Source of the DNA: Flavobacteriales bacterium | Lineage (GTDB): Bacteria > Bacteroidota > Bacteroidia > Flavobacteriales_F > PHOS-HE28 | Length of the DNA stretch: 64,000 nucleotides | Assembly: GCA_016710015.1 (NCBI GenBank) | Contig: JADJLR010000001.1 | Location: 976,644-1,040,643 of the forward strand | Direction: 5' to 3' | Shown here: piece by piece, positions 57,121 through 64,000 of the stretch | Numbering within the stretch: the first letter of the stretch is position 1 | Layout: every line of letters begins with the position of its first letter | Program-made: the position numbers and the translations under genes | Notes under the pieces: model-generated | Databases searched by the model: none | Told to the model about the DNA's origin: nothing | Seen by the model: only the letters and a program-made list of their open reading frames with translations

Positions 57121-57408
57121 TTAGTCCCACACCGCGCTAATGCCTTGCTGCAGTAATGCGGCACCGCACTTGGGGCATGGACCCGGCTGGATCCACTCGG
57201 CTACCACATGGTCCGCGTCCATTGGGCAATTGGCAACTACCGATTCAATGGTATACCCATAGCGGCACGAGGGGACATCGAAAAGTGCTGCGCAGGTGAC
57301 GCAATGTACGGTGGACAAGGCGACGCTTCTACCATACTCGGTGCCCCCACAGCAGCGGTGGTTGCGGTAACCGCAAGCGGGGCAAAGGAACGCGTAGTGA
57401 AAACCCAT
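57121..57408 (-). CDS. Small multi-CxxC zinc-ribbon protein
   Basis: 95 residues with three Cys pairs: LCPACGYRNHRCC near the start, VHCVTCAALFDVP in the middle and GPCPKCGAALLQQG at the end. This indicates two zinc ribbons. The family is unknown. It follows the frame-broken gene at 57432-58103 on the same strand with 23 bases between, so they are likely co-transcribed. They run away from the CRISPR locus. Confidence 0.5.
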   Translation of the reverse strand: MGFHYAFLCPACGYRNHRCCGGTEYGRSVALSTVHCVTCAALFDVPSCRYGYTIESVVANCPMDADHVVAEWIQPGPCPKCGAALLQQGISAVWD

Positions 57409-57431
57409 GGAGGAGGTTCCGATCCCTCAAA

Positions 57432-58103
57432 CTAGGGAATGAAATGCTCATTCACCCGGCACAGTGCGGCCAAATCATCAGCCATGCCCGGCCGGACAAG
57501 GAAGACCTGCCAGCGGGATCTGCATATCAGGCAGTGACGTGCTTTATCCCCAACGACGATGTTTGCCATCTTTTCTGGATCACGGTGCTCCAAGTAACGG
57601 AGTATACCGCACACGATCAGTTCATCGAAGCTGTACTTGTACATGGTCTGAAAACGGTCCAGTGAAATGAACCCGCGCCGCTCGTAGCGCAAGGGCCGCC
57701 TCATTTGCGGCAAGTTCGTAAACCAACGGAGCCGGCACCCAGCCCCGCGCACGTGCCAATTGCCCTTGGAATGAAACGGAAGCCATAGCAGCCTCTGTAG
57801 CGATGTTCAACGAATCAGTGATCCGCGCTTCTACAGTGGCGATCTGTTCCTTGCGAATGAAGAGCAGGTGGTACTGTTCATCATAGAGAAAGTACTTCCG
57901 GCCCACCTCGGTAGGGCGATACCCCACGTAAGCGTCCAGAAAATCAACCGGCTGCTCCCGCTGTACCCAACCCCAGGCCACTAATTGGGTGTAGCTCGGT
58001 TGCGGGGCGTTGCCCCCCCCATCCATTCCACATGACCTTGCAGCAGAAGCTGTATACGCCTATCTGGTCGGCCGCTAGCGAGTTTGAGTTTAGAGGACAG
58101 CAT
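57432..58103 (-). CDS. Hypothetical protein, frame broken twice
   Basis: The start ATG at 58103 gives MLSSKLKLASGRPDRRIQLL. The frame is lost in a run of eight C at 58015-58022 and continues as GWVQREQPVDFLDAYVGYRP and DEQYHLLFIRKEQIATVEAR. It shifts again near 57,690 into YERRGFISLDRFQTMYKYSF, ending CLICRSRWQVFLVR and NEHFIP. With both repaired, about 224 residues result. It has no recognisable domain. The C-run error again suggests sequencing trouble. Confidence 0.45.
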
Positions 58104-58196
58104 AACAGGAAAGGCACACGGCGCAGCAAGGGTACTTCGCAAAAGAGTTCAACCAAAGAACGCAAGAATCTGTACGGAAACCTGAATGATGCAAAA

Positions 58197-58295
58197 TGAA
58201 AAGGCCCCCACCAGAGGCAGGGGCCAAGTTTTCACTGCGGCTTATAGCCTTACTGTGATCTGATGGTACGAAGTAAAGGATTTTCTACATTACCA
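58197..58295 (-). ncRNA. Probable tracrRNA (antisense, upstream of cas9)
   Basis: Read on the minus strand: an anti-repeat-like stretch ending CCATCAGATCACAGTAAGG, then the nexus hairpin GGCT-ATA-AGCC (58239-58249), GCAGTGAAAAC, and a terminator stem GGCCCC/GGGGCC (58203-58225) followed by TTTTC. CACAGTAAGGC with an AGCC nexus is the usual layout of type II tracrRNAs. It lies between the hypothetical gene and cas9, transcribed away from cas9. The 5' end is not defined. Confidence 0.6.
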
Positions 58296-58322
58296 ACGCA
58301 ACGGTGACAAGAAAAGCAGCAA

Positions 58323-61300
58323 ATGAAAAGGACACTTGGACTGGATCTGGGGACCAATAGTATTGGTTGGGCGATCATAACGGAGGAGAATGGGAAGAAA
58401 CGGATAACGGCCCATGATCCGGAGACCCACGAAGGATACAACCCCGTATTGGCTGGATCAGTGATCTTCAGTGAAGGTGTCGCACGGGTGAAGGGTAATG
58501 AAGTGCCTTCGGTAAGCACCCGGACAAGCGCGCGAAGAACACGTAGGCTGTACATGCGCCGCCGCATGCGCAAGCAACGTTTGTTGCAGCACCTGATCAA
58601 GAACGGACTATGCCCGTTGAGTGAAGCCGGGTTGCGTGATTGGAAAGAGAAAGGAAACTACCCCACAGAGGACGCCTTCACCGCATGGTTCATAATGAAC
58701 CCCTACGAACTACGGGCGAAAGGGCTGAATGAAAAACTGACACAACTCGAACTCGGTCGCATACTCTACCATATCGCACAGCGACGTGGATTCCGCAGCA
58801 ACCGTAAAGGCGGCGACGGCGAACAGAAGACACTACATGAAGGATCACCGGATCGCGGAATCACCGGATATAATGAGACCAAAAAGCTCATTGAACGCTA
58901 CGAAACCCTTGGCAAGGCCGGAGCGGAACTGCACAAGACCCACACACCCATCCGCAATCGCTACGTTATGCGCGTGGATCTCGTGGATGAGTTCAACAAA
59001 TTTTGGGAGGTGCAGAAGGACTTCCACCCCATCCTCAGCGATGCGCTCAAAGCGGAATTGGGCGACGGCAAGAATGGCGACCTCTTCTTCCAGCGCGAAT
59101 TGAAGGGGAAGAAGGGCGACGTGGGGCGTTGCACCTTGGAACCGGGTAACAAGCGGGCACCGCTCAGCAGTCCCATAGCCGAAGTGTTCAACGTGTTGCA
59201 TGCGGTGAACAACATCAAGATGGACAAGCACATGCTGAGCGAAGCCGGTCGCGAGGCCGTGCTACCCCTTTTCTTCAAAAAGGACAGTAAGGGTAACGTC
59301 ACGTTCACCATAGAACATGTGCGAAAGGCGCTGAAGAAAGCCGGCATCGAAGGTGAGTTGAACTACGAGAAGTGGGAAAGTCGTGCTGCGAAAGAGAGCA
59401 AGGAGGTGAAGCTCACCGGCGCAAAGACCATTGCCCACCTTGCCGATCTATGGAACACGGATGCCATGGATATTTTCCGCGCCTATGCGCAGATGCGTAA
59501 GGAAGACGAAGCCGAGCGGCAGAAATGGGACGATCGTTGGAACACAATACACCGTGAACAGAACGCCTGGGGCGAAATCAGTGAACGTAAAGAGAAAGGG
59601 CAATATGTGCGCAAACCTGAGAGCAAACACGAGCAACGCGACCTGAAGGAATATGCCACCAATGCACCGGATTGGAAGTTCAATGATGACCAGCTGAAGG
59701 CACTGAAGGCCTTCGACCCGAAACAAGGTTACCACAACCTGAGCGCCCGAGCCATGGGGCGCACACTTCCTTACCTCTATCAAGGAGTGCCCTATCACGA
59801 TGCAGTGTTGTTCGCCAACTTACCTGCGGTGTTCAAAGTGGTGCATTGGCAGCGCGATGCCAATGGGATGCCGATCCTGAACGCGCAGAATCAGCCTATC
59901 GCCGTGGTGGTGAAGGATGAACGCGGCAAAAAAGTGCCCAAGGTGGATGACCGTTGGAGCGCGATGAACGAGGACGAGCGGGAAAGCATCCGCAACGGGA
60001 TACGGGATCAGGTCAAAAGCCAACGTGTATACAGCATTGAGACGATCCTGCTGAATGGCCTGATCCGCAACTACCGGGATCAGTTCGGTGATGCAGGCAG
60101 ACGGAATCAGTTCTGGAACGGTGAATGGGACAATCGATTGGACCGTTCCGTTGATGAGGCATTCTCAACCAGCCAGAAACGGGAAATGGGCGATGAAGGT
60201 CGAACGCAGCTCAGGTCGAAGGTGAAGGCAGCATTCCTCCACCACATCGAAAGCCACGATAAGGTGTTGTTCGAGAAGGTGAGTTCCATGGAGGACCGCA
60301 TCAAATTCTGGCTCATCGACAACTATCCCGAATATGAACTGGCAAAGACCGTTGATAAGCGCGGGCTGACGCGCCGTGTGGACCAACTCTACCACCACAG
60401 CGCCATCAACACTTACCGAGAACGGGACGATAGGCTCGGTAACCCGGTAACGCGTGGCATGAAGAACCCGATGGTATACCGGGCCTTGCACACCTTGCGA
60501 AAGTTGGTGAACGAAATGCTTCCTGAACATGGAAAGCCTGAAAGCGGATTGATCAACAAAAAGACAGAGGTACACATTGAGATGGCCCGGCAGCTCGACA
60601 GTGCAAACAAGCGCCGTGCTTGGGAGCGCTACCAAGCGGTGATGCGAACGAAGAACAAAGAGGCCGCAGACAAGGTGCGGGAGTACTTCAAGAAAGAAGG
60701 TCGGGAGCGGGAACCCAGCGATGATGAGATCGAACGCATGTGGTTGCTGGAAGAAGCGCGCGACCTCTTCAAGCAGGCGAAGTGCGTGTATACTGGCAAG
60801 ATCATCGGATGCGCGGATCTTTTCAACGGAGGAGCGGAGGTCGAGCACACCCTTCCTCGTAGCAAGACAGCCGACAACAGCATGGCCAATAAGATGCTGT
60901 GCGACACGCGCTACAACCGTGACGTGAAGAAGGGCCACCTGCCGGGAGCGCTGCCCAACTTCGAAAAGCCCTTCCATGCCGCAGGCCACGACTGCCCTGC
61001 GATAAGCGATAGCACCAAGCCGATCTACGCACGCTACATGCGGTACAAGAACGAGGTGGAAACGCTGCGCGATAAAAGCAAGGCAGCGGGCAATGCTGGG
61101 AACAAAGACAAAAAGGACAAGGCCATTCAGGACCGTTGGTACGCCCAGTTCTTCCGCGATTACTGGCGCACGAAGTACGAGCACCTTATGGCCGAAGAGA
61201 TCAAGCCACGCTTCCTGAACCGTCAGTTGGTGGCCACAGCGCAGATCACCAAACTGGCGCGGAGATACATGAACAGCTACTTCGACAAGGTGGTCTGCTA

Positions 61301-62540
61301 CAAGCCCGAAGCGCTCAGTGCCTTCCGTAAGGAATGGATGGGCGAGAGCTTCGTGAAAGAGAAGGACCGAAGCAAACACAGCCACCACGCCTTGGATGCC
61401 GCCGTGTGCGCAGCGGTTGACTGGAGCGCCTTCACCGCACTTGCGCACCACTACGAAGTGCATGATGAAAAGGACGTCGCGGGCAGCTTCGACCATCCAT
61501 GGGACAACTTCGGCACCGACATGCACAAGTTGCGCGATGGCGCATTGATCCATCATGTAGACAAGGCCAGCATCGGCAGGAGCAGCAACTTCAAGAAGAA
61601 AGTGAAGCTGAAGGATGGCACGACCAGGGAGGTGTACGCCACCGGGGATAGTGTGCGAGGCTCACTGCACAACGACACCTACTACGGACGTATCAAACGC
61701 CAGATCAAAGGCACGGAGGACTTCGAAACGGTCACCGTGATCCGCAAGTCGTTGCTGGGTACCACGCAGTTTCCATTCAAAGAGGCGGACAAAGCGAATG
61801 TGGTGGACAAGAAGATCAAGGAACTGTTGGCCGATAAAAACTTGGAAAAGATCAAGGCGGAAGGCGGGCTTGAAATGAAGACCAAGAACGGCGACAGCTT
61901 CACGGTGCAAAAGCTGAAGAAGGTGCGTGTCCTCGAAAAGCGCATTAAGAACCCTGTTGCCATCAAGATGCACCGGGATACCATTCGTACTAGCTCGCGG
62001 CACAAGGCACACGAACCACTTGAACACAAGCAACACCTTTGGGTAACTGGCGGTGAGAACCCGGTCATGGCGATTTACGCCGATGCGAAGGGCCGGATCA
62101 ACGGGTACGTCTTCGGCTTGCTGGAATTGACACGGTACATGCAAGGCCGGTCGGGGCGCAATGCGCTAGCGGGAAGCATCCCCCGCGTTCATCCTGACCC
62201 CAAGCGAGTTGGATACACGCTCGCAGAGCGCAAAGGCAAACCTTTCCTCTTGCATGCAGGCCAAAAGCTGGTGCTTTACAAGCAAAGCCCTGAGGAGGTG
62301 GACCGAAGCAACCCGACGGAAATGAACAAACGCACCTATGTAATCCGTGAGTTGATCGAAGACGGTAGGATTCGCATGCACAATGTGCTCGACGCACGCG
62401 AGGATGCTGTGATAAAGGAGCAAACCCTCACCGAATGGGATCCTGAAAGGTCTGTGATTCAGCTACGAATTAGCGTGTCGAAGTTGAACGCGCTTTGTGA
62501 CGGGATAGATATCGAGTTGAGCCCCCTGCCGATGGCCTAA
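58323..62540 (+). CDS. cas9: CRISPR-associated endonuclease Cas9, type II-C
   Basis: 1,405 residues with all nuclease motifs intact. RuvC-I is LGLDLGTNSIGWAI (D8), the Arg-rich bridge helix spans about 64-92 (TSARRTRRLYMRRRMRKQ), RuvC-II is VHIEMARQL (E753), HNH is EVEHTLPRSKTADNSMANKM (H842) and RuvC-III is HSHHALDAAVCAAV (H1021/H1022, D1025). The EHT-x-PRS form of HNH is typical of the large Bacteroidota II-C group. The remaining C-terminus is the PAM-interacting region. Cas9 uses crRNA and tracrRNA to cut matching DNA. cas1 and cas2 follow at short spacing, with no csn2 or cas4, which defines II-C. Confidence 0.97.
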   Translation: MKRTLGLDLGTNSIGWAIITEENGKKRITAHDPETHEGYNPVLAGSVIFSEGVARVKGNEVPSVSTRTSARRTRRLYMRRRMRKQRLLQHLIKNGLCPLSEAGLRDWKEKGNYPTEDAFTAWFIMNPYELRAKGLNEKLTQLELGRILYHIAQRRGFRSNRKGGDGEQKTLHEGSPDRGITGYNETKKLIERYETLGKAGAELHKTHTPIRNRYVMRVDLVDEFNKFWEVQKDFHPILSDALKAELGDGKNGDLFFQRELKGKKGDVGRCTLEPGNKRAPLSSPIAEVFNVLHAVNNIKMDKHMLSEAGREAVLPLFFKKDSKGNVTFTIEHVRKALKKAGIEGELNYEKWESRAAKESKEVKLTGAKTIAHLADLWNTDAMDIFRAYAQMRKEDEAERQKWDDRWNTIHREQNAWGEISERKEKGQYVRKPESKHEQRDLKEYATNAPDWKFNDDQLKALKAFDPKQGYHNLSARAMGRTLPYLYQGVPYHDAVLFANLPAVFKVVHWQRDANGMPILNAQNQPIAVVVKDERGKKVPKVDDRWSAMNEDERESIRNGIRDQVKSQRVYSIETILLNGLIRNYRDQFGDAGRRNQFWNGEWDNRLDRSVDEAFSTSQKREMGDEGRTQLRSKVKAAFLHHIESHDKVLFEKVSSMEDRIKFWLIDNYPEYELAKTVDKRGLTRRVDQLYHHSAINTYRERDDRLGNPVTRGMKNPMVYRALHTLRKLVNEMLPEHGKPESGLINKKTEVHIEMARQLDSANKRRAWERYQAVMRTKNKEAADKVREYFKKEGREREPSDDEIERMWLLEEARDLFKQAKCVYTGKIIGCADLFNGGAEVEHTLPRSKTADNSMANKMLCDTRYNRDVKKGHLPGALPNFEKPFHAAGHDCPAISDSTKPIYARYMRYKNEVETLRDKSKAAGNAGNKDKKDKAIQDRWYAQFFRDYWRTKYEHLMAEEIKPRFLNRQLVATAQITKLARRYMNSYFDKVVCYKPEALSAFRKEWMGESFVKEKDRSKHSHHALDAAVCAAVDWSAFTALAHHYEVHDEKDVAGSFDHPWDNFGTDMHKLRDGALIHHVDKASIGRSSNFKKKVKLKDGTTREVYATGDSVRGSLHNDTYYGRIKRQIKGTEDFETVTVIRKSLLGTTQFPFKEADKANVVDKKIKELLADKNLEKIKAEGGLEMKTKNGDSFTVQKLKKVRVLEKRIKNPVAIKMHRDTIRTSSRHKAHEPLEHKQHLWVTGGENPVMAIYADAKGRINGYVFGLLELTRYMQGRSGRNALAGSIPRVHPDPKRVGYTLAERKGKPFLLHAGQKLVLYKQSPEEVDRSNPTEMNKRTYVIRELIEDGRIRMHNVLDAREDAVIKEQTLTEWDPERSVIQLRISVSKLNALCDGIDIELSPLPMA

Positions 62541-62590
62541 TAAGGTTCTGGCCCGATCCTTGGCAAGTACTTCTGCGTAGAAGCGAAACC

Positions 62591-63475
62591 ATGGTCGGAC
62601 GGATACTCCATTTCAGCCAGCCGTATCACCTTTCGTTGCGGCTGAGCCAGTTGGTGATCACCAACAAGGACACGGGCGAGATCATCAATCGCCCGATCGA
62701 GGACACGGCGGTGCTGATGCTGGAGCACCCGCAGCTCACCTATACGCATGCCGTGATGCAGGAGTTGATGGCGCACAACGTGGCCGTGGTGTTCTGCGGG
62801 GCGGACCATCACCCGGCCGGGCTGTTGCTTCCCTTGAGCGGCAACGTGCTGCAGCACCACCGTTTCAAGAACCAGATAGAGGCCAGCCTACCCTTGACCA
62901 AGCAGCTTTGGCAACAGACCGTGAAGGCGAAGATCCTGAACCAGGCGGCTATGCTGGACAGTTTGGGGAAGCACGGGCAGCCCTTGAAGCAAATGGCCAA
63001 CGATGTGAAAAGCGGCGACAGCGAGAACCACGAGGCCCGCGCTGCCAAAGCTTACTGGAGCCAACTCTTCTTGCACGAGTTCCGGCGCGAACGAGAAGGC
63101 ATATGGCCCAATGCGGCCTTGAACTACGGGTATGCCGTACTGCGAGCAGCCACAGCACGAGCCATCGTGGCGGCTGGTTTGTTGCCTACGCTGGGTATAC
63201 ACCACAGCAACAAGTACAATGCGTTCTGTTTGGCTGACGACCTGATGGAGCCGTACCGCCCGTTCATTGATGCGGAGGTGGTGGAGTTGCAGCAGCTAGG
63301 CATCGACGAATTGGACAAACGGGCGAAAGCTGCATTGATCGGTGTAGTCCTGGCCGATGTGAAACAGGATGGCAAGAAAGGCCCCATGATGGCCGCCTTG
63401 CACCGAACGGCGCAAAGCCTGGTGGGCTGTTTCGAGAAAGAGGGTCGCAAACTGAGCTATCCCGAACTGCGATGA
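62591..63475 (+). CDS. cas1: CRISPR-associated Cas1 integrase
   Basis: 294 residues, type II length. N-terminal beta domain, then the catalytic helical domain: Glu in ENHEARAAKAYW (E148), His in LGIHHSNKYN (H204/H205) and ADDLMEPYRPFID (D216/D217, E220). With Cas2 it inserts new spacers at the leader end of the array. It starts 50 bases after cas9 and ends 34 bases before cas2, in one operon. Confidence 0.96.
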   Translation: MVGRILHFSQPYHLSLRLSQLVITNKDTGEIINRPIEDTAVLMLEHPQLTYTHAVMQELMAHNVAVVFCGADHHPAGLLLPLSGNVLQHHRFKNQIEASLPLTKQLWQQTVKAKILNQAAMLDSLGKHGQPLKQMANDVKSGDSENHEARAAKAYWSQLFLHEFRREREGIWPNAALNYGYAVLRAATARAIVAAGLLPTLGIHHSNKYNAFCLADDLMEPYRPFIDAEVVELQQLGIDELDKRAKAALIGVVLADVKQDGKKGPMMAALHRTAQSLVGCFEKEGRKLSYPELR

Positions 63476-63509
63476 ACCATACGCCTTCGCCGGGCTGCGG
63501 CGACACAGA

Positions 63510-63869
63510 ATGGGTACACACAAGGGGCGCAATACGCACTATTGCCTGAACGCGTACCGGATCATGTGGCTGTTCGTCTTCTTCGACCTACCCACGAGTA
63601 CGCGGGAATACCGGCGGATCTACACCAGCTTCCGAAAACACGTGATGGCGGACGGTTTCAATATGCTCCAGTACAGTGTGTACACCAGACACTGTGCAAG
63701 TCGCGAGAGTATGCTGGTCCATATCAAACGGGTGCAAAAGCTGGTACCCAAAGAAGGGCAAGTAACGATCGTGCAGATCACGGACAAGCAGTACAGCGGG
63801 ATGATCAACATCCTTGGTCGGGTGCGCGAGGCGATGGACCCGGCACCGAGCCAGTTGGAATTGTTCTAG
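63510..63869 (+). CDS. cas2: CRISPR-associated Cas2
   Basis: 119 residues. The ferredoxin-like core is NAYRIMWLFVFFDLPTST, with the conserved first-strand Asp, then REYRRIYTSFRKHVMADGF and LQYSVYTRHCAS. The last residues are helical. Cas2 dimers bridge two Cas1 dimers during spacer integration. The N-terminal 14 residues before NAYRIMW are slightly longer than usual; an internal start is possible. Confidence 0.94.
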   Translation: MGTHKGRNTHYCLNAYRIMWLFVFFDLPTSTREYRRIYTSFRKHVMADGFNMLQYSVYTRHCASRESMLVHIKRVQKLVPKEGQVTIVQITDKQYSGMINILGRVREAMDPAPSQLELF

Positions 63870-63887
63870 GACCAGGAAAATGAGAAG

Positions 63888-63922
63888 CCGCCCCGGAGGC
63901 AATATGCGTCCGGGACGGTTTT
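63888..63922 (+). terminator. Terminator of the cas operon
   Basis: CCGCCCCGGA and TCCGGGACGG pair at 9 of 10 positions around an 11-base loop, followed by TTTT. It lies 19 bases after the cas2 stop. Confidence 0.7.
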
Positions 63923-64000
63923 CACAGCCGAGTAGCGCCCTAATTCACTGTCTTCGAGCCGATTTCGATCGTTGATGCTATCAATGAACGCTTCTCGGTA
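63923..64000 (-). other. tracrRNA-like tail downstream of cas2 (window edge)
   Basis: Read on the minus strand, GACAGTGAATTAGGGCG, CTCGGC, GTGAAAACC, a GC-rich hairpin and CTTCTCATTTT parallel the tracrRNA candidate upstream of cas9 (CACAGTAAGG, AGCCGC, GTGAAAACTT, hairpin, CCTTTTCATTTT). It may be a second or decayed tracrRNA copy, or part of the array leader. No repeat-spacer array is visible before the edge. Confidence 0.3.

Noticed and set aside
60165..61556. 463-residue antisense frame inside cas9
   Set aside because: It lies fully opposite the catalytic part of cas9 and shows no domain.

Overview
The window looks like a chromosomal piece of a Bacteroidota bacterium, probably a GC-richer member of the Flavobacteriales. 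The support is indirect: at least five secreted proteins with a C-terminal type IX secretion (T9SS) sorting domain, OmpA/PorV-like envelope proteins, a fibronectin-III gene and a 228-residue protein of families common in this phylum, SBBP-repeat and two-component-regulator-propeller proteins, and a large type II-C Cas9 of the Bacteroidota sort. Genes are tightly packed, with many 4-base ATGA overlaps.

Layout. 0-1.5 kb: a partial HNH-like gene overlapping a broken dinD. 1.7-5.5 kb: a secreted GH39-like glycosidase, a DinB-fold protein and envelope proteins. 5.6-12.4 kb: a TetR-controlled RND efflux operon (tetR, adaptor, a GxxExxY protein, RND pump, TolC-like channel) with a palindromic operator. 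12.4-17.9 kb: Kelch/T9SS protein, O-methyltransferase, TerB-like protein, threonine aldolase, lipoprotein and sensor kinase. 17.9-23.4 kb: a minus-strand run of obg, PAP2 phosphatase, crcB, alkaline-phosphatase-like enzyme, STAS-like protein and OmpA protein. 23.5-27.5 kb: a large T9SS protein, adk, a truncated hpt and a decayed fibronectin-III gene.

28.7-38.8 kb is an accessory island and the most interesting part. It holds three copies of one IS110-family element, each inserted at the same position of a REP-like palindromic repeat. It also holds an unoccupied copy of that repeat, a REP-associated tyrosine transposase (RAYT) flanked by inverted REP copies, and two 5'-truncated Rhs tips. The tips share a near-identical core but carry different C-terminal toxins, each followed by its own candidate immunity gene. 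The segments are bounded by REP-like sequences.

38.9-54.5 kb: envelope proteins, a deiodinase-like thioredoxin-fold protein with Asn at the selenocysteine site, a 110-bp tandem repeat, a MATE transporter, an OmpA protein, two T9SS proteins and a propeller-adenylate cyclase fusion. 54.6-58.1 kb is mostly non-coding or hypothetical. 58.2-64.0 kb is a type II-C CRISPR locus: a probable antisense tracrRNA, cas9, cas1 and cas2. The array is not in the window and should lie just past the right edge.

Quality caution: several genes that should be intact (obg, adk, hpt, the cyclase, the Rhs core, dinD) are broken by one-base indels, mostly in homopolymers. One IS110 copy is riddled with small deletions. 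This looks more like residual consensus error of a long-read assembly than true gene death, so frameshifts here should not be read as biology without read-level checking.
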